Part shown: positions 23,268 to 36,180 of the stretch, piece after piece
Position numbering within the stretch: position 1 is the first letter of the stretch
Layout of the letters: each line of letters opens with the position of its first letter
Source of the DNA: Sanderia malayensis
Taxonomy: Eukaryota > Cnidaria > Scyphozoa > Semaeostomeae > Pelagiidae
Direction: 5' to 3'
Assembly (NCBI GenBank): GCA_013076295.1
Contig: RQOL01000729.1
Coordinates: forward strand, 3,906,001 to 3,970,000
Length of the DNA: 64,000 nt
Notes under the pieces: generated by a model
What the model was told of the DNA's origin: nothing
Database searches by the model: none
Seen by the model: the letters and a program-made list of their open reading frames with translations, nothing else
Made by a program: the position numbers and the translations under genes

Positions 23268-26200
23268 GTGAATCCTGTACACTGTCTGTATTTTAATATT
23301 TGCTGCTTACAGTGCAAAAAATCAAGTTTTTCAGTGTTTTGTTATTTTCCCAGTTACCATGAAACCCCGTTGAAACGCAATGGACCAGCCAGCAAAAAGC
23401 GGACGTATGAAGAGGATAACCCCATTGACTTTAATTTGTGTATTAAATGCGAGAAAAATGGGGAACTTTAGTCCAAAATCCAAAGTCACAGGAAAAGTTT
23501 TTAGAATGTGTATCTTTGCATGCAAAATATGGGACACAGGCCTACACATTAATAAATTCTCGATTTACTGCATATACTCAACAGCAATTAGTTGATAAGA
23601 AAGCTTCATGGCATCGGTCACGTTTTCAAGACACTGTCCACAAGGACAAGCTTCTGAGAGCTGAAAAATGATACAAAGACTCAATTTCGAAACGATGTAT
23701 TTCTTCAATACACCAAAAGAGGAAAGGGAGACCTGAAAAGTGTTTAGGTCCCGAACAGCAAACCAACGCAGAGGCACAAGATACCCAATATTTTACAAGA
23801 GCTTCAGCAGACAAGTTTGACAAAAATACATGCTTATTCTGCAGTGATGGTCCAAGAAAAGAGGCCCTTCATGATGTTTCCTCTTCCCAGGTTGGGCAAA
23901 AAATTCAGGACATGGTGCAAAATTCCAGCAACCCTAACTGGAAAGTACAAATGCAGCTACTGAATCCTTACGATGCTAGGGCCATTGATATCAAGTATCA
24001 TCGAAGCTGCTGTATTACGCACGTTATTAGAGGTAAAAGGCAAGCCCAGGATAAGGAATTTGATGAAGATGAAAGTGTGACTACAATAGCAGCAGATATT
24101 GAGTTCTTTGCAATGCTCATAAATATTCTCAATGAAGGAAAAATTATTGGGACGGATGAAGTATGTACCTCGTATAATGAGTATCGTGAGTCATATGGGA
24201 TTGAAGAAAGTGTATCTAAGAAAGTCCTGAAAGATATGTTCCTGAAAAACATCCCTGGTGTTCATTTTTCTCGCCCAAAGAAAAACAAGGCTGAAAAAGT
24301 TAGCTCGACTGTAACAAAGAGCAAAGCCATTGAAGCAGCAGAAAAGAAAACAAATGATGATAGAATGAAGGAAACAAATGATTCAGGCAGCAACCCAGTA
24401 GCCAAACTGACAACTGCTGCTGAAATTGAGAGCATCTTTCATTGTGCCAAGATAATTCGGCAGGATATATTGAAAAAAGGGTCAACTGATCCATGGAAAT
24501 TCCAAGGGAACTTGTCAGCTGAAGAGAATAACAGAAAAATCCCCGCATCTCTTCTTTCCTTGATAAGGTGGATTTCGGAAGGTACATCAACTGGACTTAA
24601 ACATGAAGCATGGAGCTCTCAGAGCCGTAAAGTATGCGCCAGCATTGCTGAAAGTATTATCTATAACACAAATTCAGACAGGCAAGGACAGTATGCATCT
24701 TCAAAAAGTATCCAAGGCAAACTATACCACACAAAGGGTAATGACACGACAATGATGTCAGGTACTGGCTTCAAAGCCCACACATACACACGGAGTAAGC
24801 ACCTAATCGATTTCCTGCATTCAAGCGGCCTATGCATTGGGTATTCTAGAGTACTGAGTCTATAAAAAGAACTTGCTGAAACGGTCATTCGAAGGTTTGT
24901 GTCACACAGAGGTGTTGTCTTGCCACAAGGTTTTATCAAGACCATTCCAGTATTCTTTGCTGTGGATAACATCGACTTTAATGAAGACACGCCAGAAGGT
25001 AGAAATACGTTTCATGGGACAGTACTTGTGGCATTTGAAGATAAAGACAAAGTTGGCTCTTCGGCTTTGCCACAACTTTCCTTTGAACCTGAAGAAACTG
25101 ATGGACAAAATGCTAAAGGTATATCAAGAGCAATATCTGAGATGCTTCCTTGTACAGTGAAAGGAAACTCGAGACCAAGGAACAGCCCATCTTATCCTGA
25201 TTATGATTTAAACTCCAGCCTAAACGAATTATCAGACCCTTTACAGGAAGATTTATCATGGCTGGTAACTCGGGACCTTTCACGAGTTACCAGCCATGAT
25301 AACCTTACATCCAGTGCTAATGCTTTAGTGGGCGGTCAGAGAAATCAAAAGATTCACACATGGGCTGGATTTAACTCCTTGGCAGCAGAAAGTGATGACA
25401 GACCATTGACCAAAGTGGCAGCACTTCCTCTAATTGCAGCACCTGCTAATGAGTAGCCAACTCTACTTACTACTGTATTGAAACAAGCACAGAATATAAA
25501 TGCCGAGATCATGGGTGATGGAAGCTACACTCTTATTACCCTTGATATGGATCTATACATGAGAGCAGGAAAGCTACAATATATTTGTAAGGAGAAGAGC
25601 TGGATCCTCCGCATCGGCGAGTCTCACACAGTTCTGTGTGCATTGAGATCAATTGGAGCATTTATAGAGAATTCAGGCTTAGACAATGCACTATAGGAGG
25701 CAGGAATCTATGGGAGTGCCTCAATTCGACAGATCATCAACGCAAAGCATATGAAACGTGCTCTGAATGCAATGCTGATGTTGCTAGAAGCACTTTTTGA
25801 CCTCTTCCTTGAAACTTTCAAAAAGCAACACCCAGAAGCCATGATATCTGCGGAAGAACTGACTAGACAATTAACTGCTTCTTGTGAAACTGGCAACAAT
25901 GAGTACGTGCGTCGTGCAGGTGTCCCAAACTGCTGTGATTGAGCGTATTAAGTCCGATGAAGTGTTCCAACAGATGGCCTTGTTCGCTAAAAGTAAAGGA
26001 GCCAGAAACCCCGATTTTCAATTTGCTTGGATGTTTATGAACATGGTGCTAACTTTGCTCCAATTTATTCGAGCTAGTAGGGAAGGACATTGGCTTCTAC
26101 ATTTGGCTTCAATAGAGAAACTGTGTACATACTTTTTCAGCCACGATCGCCTTAAGTATAGCCAGTATACACCAGAATATATTGCAAATATGTACGATTT

Positions 26201-26921
26201 ACGAAAAACAAAGCCAGACGCATGGGAACAACTTAGTACTGCGGGCTTTTGTGTCAAGAAAAATCAAGTTCCTTTTACAAGCATCGGTGTTGATCATGCT
26301 CTTGAACAAGAGAAAAGAAGAATGAAAGCTCTTGGTGGAGTAAAAGGCTTGACACAAAATCATGATCAGTTGACGCAATTTTGCTTGATTGCTCCAGAAC
26401 TGGTAACATTGTCTGCCCAGATAGAATGCGTATCTGGCATGGTACAGTCATCACGTAAAAAGAACCATGAAATTTCGCCAAAGCTTCTCCTTAGACAAGA
26501 AGATAATATAAGGAAGCTACGGGATATACTGTCACTGTCAAATCCGTTCACATGAGAAAGTTCTGATTTGCACAACATTGTCACAAAGTCAGTAATGCCT
26601 GAAGCTGTAAAAGATGATTTTTTAAGCAGTGATGACAGAGGGAGAGAAGCATATGAAGAATTTGTGTGTATGCGGATCAAAGGGACTGTAAACATTTGGT
26701 ATAAAATGACAAAACTTAAGTTGAAAAAATGTAGCTCAGCGGCTAAAGTTTTGAAGTTACCTTTGAAAGAGAGAACTGTGCGGCTGAAGGAAGATAGGGC
26801 ATTGTTTGCTCAAATGGCAATAGCAGCAAGATCTCGTCCTGAAATTGATCTGGAAAAAGCAGTATCGGCACACAAAGTCTGTCATGCATATTACATGTTC
26901 ACATATATTTTATCCATATAA
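23268..26921 (+). pseudogene. Degraded large protein of the candidate TIR transposon
   Basis: A coding trace of about 1,150 codons stays mostly in one frame but is interrupted by stops near 23669 (TGA), 24863 (TAA), 25454 (TAG), 25694 (TAG) and 26553 (TGA), and by frame changes near 23465 and 25920. All three stop types occur, so this is decay, not recoding. Recognisable blocks are CLFCSDG near 23830, HTYTRSKHLIDFLHSSGLC near 24780, an AVDNIDFNEDTPEG..TFHGT block near 24960, and HWLLHLASIEKLCTYFF with a YTPEYIANM block near 26090-26180. From memory these blocks recur in many large uncharacterised repeat proteins of cnidarian genomes; I cannot name a fold or function. Its position between inverted repeats suggests a transposase or transposon accessory protein. 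The 304 bp before it (22964-23267) show nothing recognisable. Confidence 0.6.
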
Positions 26922-27053
26922 GGAAATTGGGTGCGATTGGTCACGTTGATCACAAGTAGCAAAAGGTTTGGGGATAATTCTTTAACACGCATGCACTTAC
27001 GGTTCTGAACTAATTTAAATCTCCATTTTTCTTCCGTTCATTTGAACTACATG

Positions 27054-27260
27054 TAGAAAAATAGAAATTGCTCCTCCGCAGAGGTACATGTTGCTAGTGC
27101 GTGATTTTAAACCCCCTAAAATCATCCTAAAACCCAAAATAAAAAATGGCACCAAAGTTTTTCGTAAAGGGGATGTCAAAGAACAGGAAAATGCACGGTG
27201 TTCACAATTTACAACAAAATCCCAGTGGGTTGTTAGTTAACTACAATTGACACTGCACTA
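27054..27260 (-). repeat. Right inverted repeat (about 207 bp)
   Basis: Reverse complement of 14243-14450. It begins about 130 bp after the end of the degraded gene. Confidence 0.85.
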
Positions 27261-29775
27261 TATGGGCAAAGCTGTTGTCAGGTCAAATCTTGGTTGTTTT
27301 TCCTCTTTTCCAACCCTTTACGCATTCAGTGTCCCCCTTCAAATATTTTTCTGAATTTTTATTTGACCTACCCCTACTAGTTACTGCTTCTGAGGTACAG
27401 TGCAAATTATTTGTTGTATCATGTTGAAAAAACCTTGAAGAATTTTCATTTTCAAGCAACCTTTCAAAAGTGAAAGGTATAATTTCAAACAAATCCACGT
27501 TAAGGCGATGGCCCAAACAAAAAAGGTATTCTTGCAAGTCTTTGATGTGTAAAAAAGAAAGTAGCACAGCAGTGCCTTCGGCGTGAGGAAATCCATTTAT
27601 GTCCCGAGAATGACAAAAATATGAAAAGTAACCCTATTTTGAAAAGAACATTTTATTAATGCCATCATAAAACCATTTAAGACAATAATACACAATTCAG
27701 ATACCGTGAAAGCATTAGCCAAGGCATGTTGAAGGCTAAAAATGGCGCCTCGTTCAGGGTAAAATTCCTATGACAATGGCCTTAAAAATAAATTTCACGA
27801 TGGATAAAAATACTGTTGCCAAAATTATCATTGACAGTTGAAGGTAAATTTTCTACATTTAACGTGTTTGTGTTTGGAATTGATCCAGAATAAAGAGCAT
27901 GTAGATACATGCTGTCTCCTGACATCAATATTTGGTCAGGCTTCTCCTGTGTCCATGCACGAACATGGCACAACTGACATTCCACAAGAGCAGACAGTGC
28001 CAGGAAGGCACACTGCCGGCCTCTGGAATTGCCTTAAAAAAAACTACTGCCTTGGTGAAAGCTTCCACGAAGGCAATGTCGGTATAAAGTGTTCATTTCT
28101 AACAAAAAATCATTATAACAAACTTACCAGCTGATGATTTTTCTCTCCAACAGTCCTCTTTCCACAGTGCACCTTGAATTTGCCCAACTGATCTGGCCCT
28201 GCCCTGTGTCACATACCTCAAAGCAGCTTTTGTTACCGCCCTGTTTTCATTTTTTAAATTGGCCAATCACAATCTTTTTCATTGTTAATGTCAGCCAATT
28301 ACCACCTGCCATTTTCCTAATCCATGTATTCAATCATCTGAAGCACCGACAGTTTTGAAATCCTTTGTATTAAGGATTATCCATCTATCCACCTGTATGT
28401 TGTTATGAATGGAATGCGCTGAAGTCACAAATTTTCTGGCCTGTACAGATTAGTAAGCTCCGGTCGGTCGCAATAACTTTTGAAAGTTTGAACATTAAGG
28501 AAACCAAAGGCAGATTAACTAAAAGAGCCTTAAATGTATCCATTGTTATTAACAAAAAGTCTACAGTTATTGTGTACCAATTTTTGACACTACTTACCTT
28601 TGTTTACTTCAGCATTCATTACTTTTATCTTAAGTGCCCAATCAAAGATTTGTGAGTATCTTTCCCATTAACACCATTGTCAATCTTTAGTCTTCATATA
28701 TTAATTCTTGCAAATGCCATATCATCATAATTCCGTAAATTGAGGAATACAACATTTTCGAATTCTTCATATTTCTCCTTCAGCAGCATTCCCATTAACC
28801 TTAAACTAGTTTTACATAGATTTCACCATTTAACTTTAAGAACATTTCAACATGGCAAATACCAAGTCCAAAGAAAACAATATTGCCATAACACTTGGCA
28901 ATAATACAAAAGTAATTATACATTAATATAATTATTGCTAAATTTCCTTTCTTCATAACTGCTATCAACCATTATTCTTTGCATCACCTTTTTCTTCTGG
29001 GAAATAACATATAGCAGTGTATCTTCACTGAAGAAAAAATGTGCTGATCAATTCCCAGAATTGGCCGACATATTTGAAATGTCGAAATTCTGTAAATGAT
29101 AGATAACAATTAAAGTTAAACACACAATAACTCATTATAGTTTGCTTAATAGTGTTTTATTGGAAAGATTGACAAAGATCAAATTATATTATTACCATTT
29201 ATCTTATTCCTTGATTTGATCGCCTCTCTTCGTCGTCAATGCTATCTGCCCTTCCCTTTACAATAAAAAAATAATAATTTCGCAAATAAATTTCGCAAAT
29301 AAATTTCTGGCACATGAGAGTTTGTTGCAACGTCTCCTTTGTTTCATTTGTCTTTGTTTCTTTTCTTTGTCTTCTTATTGCAGGGAGAGACAAAACGTGC
29401 ACACATGCCTTCCCCATGACGCAGTCGCAGAGAAATTTTAGATAATCTGCAGTGCTAAGGAGGCTCACACACTCCAGATGGTATCTCACCCTCCAATGGC
29501 GGCCACTTTTTGTCAACTTGATGCTTTGCAAAACCCTGTGGTCTCCACCCTCAAATTCTATCAACTTGCCCAATTGAACGATAATATATTGTTGAAAGAA
29601 TATTCATATTTCTTAACCAACCGTAAATATTCAGTAAAATGAACATAACATAATATTTTAAACATTATAATGTTTCTTATCTGATATCCTATCTCTTTCA
29701 GCCCAACAAGTTTTTCCAGGAATGAAAAGAGTCAAATTCTGACCTTTTCCCAACCAACAAATTTTTCATTAATAA
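27261..29775. other. Non-coding AT-rich stretch
   Basis: About 2.5 kb with only short frames (for example 27283-27567 and 29199-29573 on the minus strand) lacking recognisable motifs or neighbours that would support them. I see no RNA gene, repeat array or clear transposon end here. Confidence 0.5.
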
Positions 29776-29818
29776 GAACCCGAATGAGGCTAGGCTTTGC
29801 CTGGCCTCATTCGGGTTC
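29776..29818. other. Long perfect hairpin upstream of the KDZ-like gene
   Basis: Arms GAACCCGAATGAGGC (29776-29790) and GCCTCATTCGGGTTC (29804-29818) pair perfectly. Between them AGGC-TTT-GCCT extends the stem by four more pairs after one mismatch. It lies 90 bp before the start codon at 29908. Roles could include a transposase or regulator binding palindrome, an RNA hairpin in the 5' leader, or the trace of a small foldback insertion. Confidence 0.75.
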
Positions 29819-29907
29819 GGCCTACGGCTCTTTTATTGACGTATTTTTATCATTCGTGTTATCATTCATTGTATCTTAGTTTAGTCGAAGTTATTGAATA
29901 GTTTTAG

Positions 29908-32900
29908 ATGGCGAATAGGGATGAACCAAGCTATAGATTTCGAAAAATCATTGGGAGACCTGAGTTGAATGTCAGTGCAAGCGCACTTGCTGCTGGTGCT
30001 TATAATTATGATTCTAGTTCTGGGGCTCCTGAAAGTGGTTCTACCGAGCAGGTCTCCGTCTCGCATTCCTCCATACTGTCACCAAGGGATATGTTACCCA
30101 ATTATAGCAGTTTTGCAGGACCTATGCTGTCACAGAGGCGACGACCAAGAAGATATACTAGAAAAAAAGTATCTGTGGAGGTATAGGTTCACTGAGCAAA
30201 CAAATTGATCGGTTTACCTCCCGCCCTTCACTCTCAGTTTCGTTTGGTCCCTGAAAAAAAGCCCCCGTCGACCTTTTGTTGTGGAAAGATATTTTGCGTG
30301 TGCACTCATTTACTTTATAGCAAGTTATTGGACAGTTACTTTGCACAAACATTGTTCTGAATTTTACTCAAAAATTGTATTGAGCTTTTTTTCTCTACTT
30401 CTAATTATTAAGCCCTCTCCCCCCCTCTCTATTTGAAACCTCAACAATTAAATAAGCTGCCCAGGGCTTAATAAGGTTTTTATGCAGTATTCCAACGAGT
30501 ATAATAGTAATCCAGGGACAGGGCAGAAACATTCATATCTAAAAAACCCGGCACCAATGACGTACTCTGCAGTCTGGGCTCTATTTTAAATTAGAACATT
30601 GTTATAAAAGATTTGTTTCATTCAAGAGAATCATTGCAGAAAGTCAAATAAATGAAGATCAGCATTTACATGAGGAGTTGCCCATTGCTAGTTGTCAACA
30701 ACATGAATGTGGTAATTTGCTACATATACATACCTCTATTAATGACATTCTGGCAGCTATATGTTTAAACATGTTTGTTTAGAATTACTGTGGTGAAATG
30801 TTTTGTTTTTGGTAAATCAGTTTGCAACTGGAAAGTATGACCCATATGCAGTTTATTTGGTGCCCATTTTAATGAGAGATAATAATGACTTGGAATGGGT
30901 GTTTAATAAGAAAAAAGTAAACTAAGTAAAAAATTATGAGTTTTAGATACAGATTTTGAGGAATCAATGGATACAGAAGATGATGCAGCAGAAGTTGATA
31001 ATCCAAATGAACAGCAGGAGGAAAATTCAGTAGTATCTACAATGTTCTTATACACTGTGCTCATAATGAATCTTTTAGAAATGGCTTACTCTATTGATAG
31101 TATATGTGATTAATATCAATATTGATTATGTTTTTATTTTCAATACTAATACATATGTGGATTCCTACATGTTTCAAGTTTTGTCAGCAAGATCATTAGT
31201 TGTGCTTGATGCTAAGAAGACCCGCTTTCTTATCCAAGATTTTGACCTTGATCGGAATGTGCTTCTGGTAATGGCAATTTCATTGCCTTTGCTCTATTGA
31301 CAGGGCTATAATTAGTTGCATATGATATCTGCAGCTAACATACATCAACATTTGTTTGCTATTTTTCCAACTTTTAAGAATTACCATCTTAATTCTTACA
31401 GAGACGAAAGTTTTGTATACTAAAGCGTACTGCCATTAAATTTGCTGATGTTCTGTGCTGGTTGTATTCCTGTGATTGCAACAAAGGATTTTGTAAATTT
31501 ATTACTGGGTTAAGCACAAGTATAGAGCAAGACTATCAAGGTTAGAATTTTAAGAACATATTCACATGTTTCACTGCAAGTAAACAATTTATTACCTGGT
31601 AAATTAATTTCAGGATTCTTTGTCTTTTTAGAGTTCTTTGGCCATATAAACGAAAAGTATCCGGAATGTCGCCATATTAATGTATGCAAAACCATTACTA
31701 GATCTTGGGAACAGCAATGTGGAATAACTGAGGTGCAACCTGATCCAGGTAATTACAATTATAAATACATTGCCTTTTGTAAGGTATGACCTGGAAAAGC
31801 TGGAATTTTTTGCATTTTCTAGCTAAGCAGTCTTGTTTCTTTAAATTTAACTTTTTGTTGTTAATTGACAAGGTTGCTAAATAGAAAGAACATCAAAAAT
31901 GTATAGATTCATCTTTCATTTTCGTTTCTTTTACAGAAATTCATTTTGAGCATGTTTACTCTCAGGTTAGTAACTTCTTAAGCTTAATTCACAATTAGAT
32001 GGAATAGAGTATATCATTCTTACAGAATCAATCTTAAATTTTGTTGCTTTATCATTTTTCTATTAAATATTGTTTTTTTGTTTGATGAATTTTTTATGCA
32101 TGGAACAGCTTGTAAATTTGTTTGCTTTTTAGGAATTGCCAGATATAATTGATTTGCAATTTTCAAGTGAATCACTATTATGTATAAGGCCACCTGGCAA
32201 GGAGTTTGGAGTAGTTGGTGTGGATAGAAGAGGGTTTGTTTGCTTATCGTGCAAGGAGACATCTCATTTTTGTTTTCATGTCAAATCTTTGACTGATTTT
32301 GTGAACAATGATGAGCTGGATATTCCTGATTTCTTGCGGAAAATGATTGAGCTTCATGCCACATTGAAAGAGACCTTTCCGATTCCATACAACCACGTTG
32401 CAGTTTCAACAAAGTCTATCGAAGCAAATGTCACTCAGTCACAGCGTTCGATTTTCAATGGATTTTTGTCAGCAGCAGCAGAAATTGCAGAAGATAATTC
32501 CATGAGATTAAAGCCTGATTTCGATGGAGAGAACTGCACACGTTGCAACAACCACATTGAGGATTTATTACTCTGGGAGCAAGTTGAGAAAAAGTTCTTT
32601 ACTATCAAAAATTTGTTTATGGTTCTTGGTAAGTAGTAAGATTATTTCAGGAGCTTCAAATAACCAAATTAGAATTTTATGTTGATGTTATTTGCATATG
32701 TTCAATTTAGTACCATACAGGAAATGTAGTAATACTAACTGCAGAAAGATACAGTTCTTTGATGGATGCTCAACTGGAATTTTGAACATGGGCAGTTTCC
32801 TTGTTGGCCATGATGTCTTGCGTGACTATTTGATGCATTATGTGCATGGTCATAGGTTTGAAATGTTTTATATACCAATTATGGCCACCAATTTATTAAT

Positions 32901-34307
32901 TTGCATTCTTCTTTATTTTCATATTTGCTCTTTGCACTTTTTCTTTCTTAAATGCTTAAATTATTGTTCTCATTTTGTTATTCAGTTGTAGTTTGATAAG
33001 CTATCTCGAAATCTGGGATGGTCTCCTCGTATGTTCCTTGTTCCATTGTGATCGAGTCTATTATCCAGCAACTGTATGATGGCTTTGTGATAAGAGAAGA
33101 CCCAAATTGTCTTTCTAAGCTACACCACTCTGCTCCAGTTCTTTTTGCAGCATTGACGGAATTGCCTGTTGCACCAGTATCAAATACTTGGTCGTTATTG
33201 TTGAATCAGCTGTATTCGAAAAGCAAAGAGTGTTTTATCGGCGCACCTCATAACCTTGGACTACCATCAGTTCAAGAACAAACAAAATTGTGTTTTTTTC
33301 CAACATGGCCAATTCTCTGTGGAAGAGGGAGGTGCCAACTGGATAAAGATAAAAAAACTCACCAAATTCATGTTCTACGGCTTATACAGGTCATCCGAAT
33401 TTACTTCCTGGAATTTTCACTGTTTATTGTGAACATGGTAATGCGGTTCACTAAGAACATCTTTTTTATTGTTACAGAATCAGAAAACAAGAATGTTAAT
33501 GTTCTGTCCATTATGCTACATTCTTGTGTGTACTGTGTCAAAATGGTGATTGTTTCTGTGTTGTAGAGATTTGTTACCGCTTTCAAGTCATGGAAACTCA
33601 GGAATCCCTCAATGTGCCTTTTACGATCTTAAGGACTCGCTTTTCGACAGGTTTTTTTGCTTTTCTTGTAGCTATATACTTGAAGAAGTACATTTCGACT
33701 TTGAAGTGTTATTTTCTACATCTTCAATCTCTGTCTCTTGTTACTTTAGCCCCAGAAGCTGTTGTTTATGACAACTGTTGCCACCTTCACCAATACTGTT
33801 TGAACTGTGACCCAATGTTCTTCAAGGATTGTTTATTTCTGGTTGATAGGTTCCACTGGAAAAACCACACTGGTATTTTTTAGATTTAAAATTTACGTCT
33901 TGTATGAAAACAAATTATCAGATAATCAGGATTTGAAAAAAATCCTTTTGGAAACTAAGTAGATGGCGTTGGTATTTCTGCACTGCTCGTGAAATAATTA
34001 TGTGTGTAAACTGGGCTTCTATTTGCTCTTCCATATTGCACAGCTTTTAAGTGCATACCAATGTTGATAATGCTTATGGATAATAAAGTGGTATTTGATT
34101 TTTCCAGGGTGTGCTGACACTTATAATATCTCGCTTCATCCAGCTTATCAAAATATAAATACACAGGTAAATGAACAGAAAAATTCAACCTTGAAGGTCT
34201 TGAAATCTCAGTTGTCCTACATGAATGAAGAAAATTTCATCAGTCATTGTAAACTTTTCATGTGGCATCGAAACCAGAAGACTAAGGCTCAAAAAGGACG
34301 GCGCTAG
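29908..34307 (+). CDS. KDZ/Zisupton-like transposase, multi-exon (HMGXB3-like)
   Basis: Exons with GT-AG borders can be followed: 29908-30180 (Ser-rich start, RRRPRRYTRKK basic patch), 30627-30711, 30947-31029 (acidic), about 31188-31267, 31402-31540, 31614-31748, 31937-31965, 32133-32628, 32711-32855, uncertain exons around 32992-33650, then 33750-33872 and 34108-34307. The 32133 exon has a Cys/His cluster (CLSCKETSHFCFH) and a later CTRCNNHI. The 32711 exon has CSNTNCRKIQFFDG. The last two contain VVYDNCCHLHQYCLN, LVDRFHWKNHTGC and LSYMNEENFISHCKLF, which I recognise as the C-terminal core of KDZ-class transposases and their domesticated relative HMGXB3. Predicted role: nuclear DNA transposase. 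The frame through 32992-33390 is not cleanly spliceable, so part may be decayed. It converges on the OTU gene at 36-42 kb. Confidence 0.6.
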
Positions 34308-35420
34308 AACCAATATGATAAAAAATTGTGTTTAATTATTTACTGTATTTCTTAATATAATTGCTAATATTATTATATTAGCAAACGTTATATTATTAAA
34401 TTATATTATATTATTATATTATTAAACGTTTAATGATAACATTAATATAATAATAACTGATATTCGAAGCCAATCAAACAGAATTTTTTATAAGAACCAT
34501 TTAATTTTTGCCAAGGCTCAATGTTCTCAATGTTTGACAATTTCCGGCTGACATATTCTTTACACTGATCATGTGTTAGATTATGAAACATTTCAGGAGA
34601 ATTTATTCCGAGGCTGAGCATGTTTTTTTTCGCAAGTTGCCTCAGTGTTCTTATAAAAAGAGTATGATCGGTAGCATGGCCACTTCAGTGGAAAAATTAT
34701 ATATGTTGTATCTTAGCAATTAAAACATCTCCCTGTTTACTCGTCTATGTTTCTATAATAATAATACTAGAATTTTACGTGATTACATTTTAATTTGTAT
34801 ATAATTGTGAAAGAGAACAAACAGTGAAAAGTTGATCAAATCTTTCCAGCCACGATTCTTCTTGCATGAAACAATGGGAGAGCATCTTCCTTTGCAATTA
34901 TAAATGCAATTATCTGGGGATCAAAAATTGGATTAGAGTTTGTACAATAAGATTGTGAGCACTTTGATGTTGAATTGTGTTTTCCGTAAATCCTCGAATA
35001 AGCACCCCCTTTGAGGCTCAAGAATTAAATAAACTCCTCCCGGGCAGTTATTCAAGGCTGAACTGTTGAATAAAGAAATTTAATTGCAATTTATTCCCAA
35101 AGCGACTTTTCTGCCAGGACTTTTTTGTTTTGCGAAGGCAAATCAAACTCTCTGGCTGATGAGAGCGTTTTACCAAAGATTGCATGTTCTAGAAGGTTGA
35201 GTCTTTATATCAATTAATATTAACTGGCAAGCTCTTCTTTCATTTAGTGAAGCTAATTGAGGAGCTTAGAAATTTTTTCTGTCTTGAATGGGAGGTTTAT
35301 TGGAGTACAATGGCAATTATACATGTAAAATTATTAATTCTCCCAGATACACGAGGTTAAAGAAAATGAAGTTTACTTTGAGGAAAACGTGTGTGTGCAA
35401 AGTGAATGAAGAATGTTTAC
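34308..35420. other. Stretch without a clear gene between convergent genes
   Basis: AT-rich, including a low-complexity TTATATTATTA tract (34350-34450). A minus-strand frame at 34836-35021 could be a terminal exon of the gene at 35430-36180 but has no motif. Confidence 0.4.
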
Positions 35421-35429
35421 AGCCAATTC

Positions 35430-36180
35430 GTAAGTATCATACCTCTGGGGCAAGAACATTAATATTCAATGTTACTCTGTCCGAGAGACTTATGCCTTTA
35501 AATTTGGAAAGTTGCATTCCAATTCTCATGGCGTAATCTGTTATCACATCATCCTAAAACAAACAAGATATTCAAGATGTTAGTATGTTATATACCCAGT
35601 AGTTGTATAATTAGGAGCATTATTGGAGTGGGGATGAGGAAAAATCTCTTTCTTGTAACCATTAAAAGAAACGTTTATATAAAAGTACATTTTATAGATT
35701 GGTTAAAATGATGACATTAGATGATAAGCTTACAGGAGATTCCTCGCCTCTCGTTTCACGTAAATTTGTTCCAAACTGGAACCTTTCTATTGCCAAATCC
35801 CTTAGCGCATTCCTATGTTTAAATTTAAATAGGGCCATATACGGAGAATAAACCTTGTCTTTCGAGATATTAGTGATGTATTTCTGAAAGAAAGACAAAA
35901 GGAGATTAGTTTAGTGCCTTAACATCGCAACTTTGTTGTCAACAACTAATGTAGTTAATGTGACAAACCTTTATTGTTGAATTGTGTTGTTGCAAGCATA
36001 ACCGTAGTTCGGATGTTGATGTTAATTTTGCAAGGCTAAAAAAGTCAAGGGACTTGTTAAAATCAAATCTGAAATAAAAGGCAAAATGATAAGCAACATG
36101 ATTAAATATTATACTAATTAAAAACGTACCTGGTAAGGGTGTTTTGTTTCACTTAACACTTGCAATCCCATTCACGTTCA
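35430..36180 (-). CDS. Hypothetical minus-strand exons downstream of the OTU gene
   Basis: Three stretches on the minus strand have good splice borders: 36068-35968 (after a TTTTATTTCAG acceptor; contains NKSLDFFSLAKLTSTSELR), 35883-35734 (between TTTCTTTCAG and GTAAGC; contains ALFKFKHRNALRDLAIERF) and about 35554-35430 (contains DDVITDYAMRIGMQLSKF, ending at GTATGA). They could follow a short first exon starting at the ATG near 36164 (MGLQVLSETKHPYQ), which overlaps the end of the OTU-PHD reading frame in another frame and ends at a GTACGT donor (36131). They may be an alternative 3' end of the OTU gene or a separate gene. I do not recognise the product. Confidence 0.35.

Larger units (their letters stand above)
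14243..27260. mobile_element. Candidate TIR DNA transposon, split by a BEL element
   Basis: An inverted repeat of about 207 bp bounds this region: 14243-14450 on the plus strand and 27054-27260 as its reverse complement, with point differences. The outer ends read TAGTGCAGTGTCAATTG and the mirror CAATTGACACTGCACTA. Flanks are compatible with a TA or TAT duplication. Removing the BEL insertion leaves about 5.5 kb containing one degraded plus-strand gene (23268-26921). The size and symmetry fit a class II transposon. The alternative is two oppositely oriented copies of a short repeat. I do not recognise the superfamily. Confidence 0.5.

Noticed and set aside
23669..26555. Stop codon reassignment to explain five in-frame stops in the degraded gene
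   Set aside because: TAA, TAG and TGA all occur, there are also frameshifts, and neighbouring genes use all three as stops.
29199..29573. 124-codon minus-strand frame as a gene
   Set aside because: No motif, low-complexity tail, and no neighbouring gene or splice signals support it.
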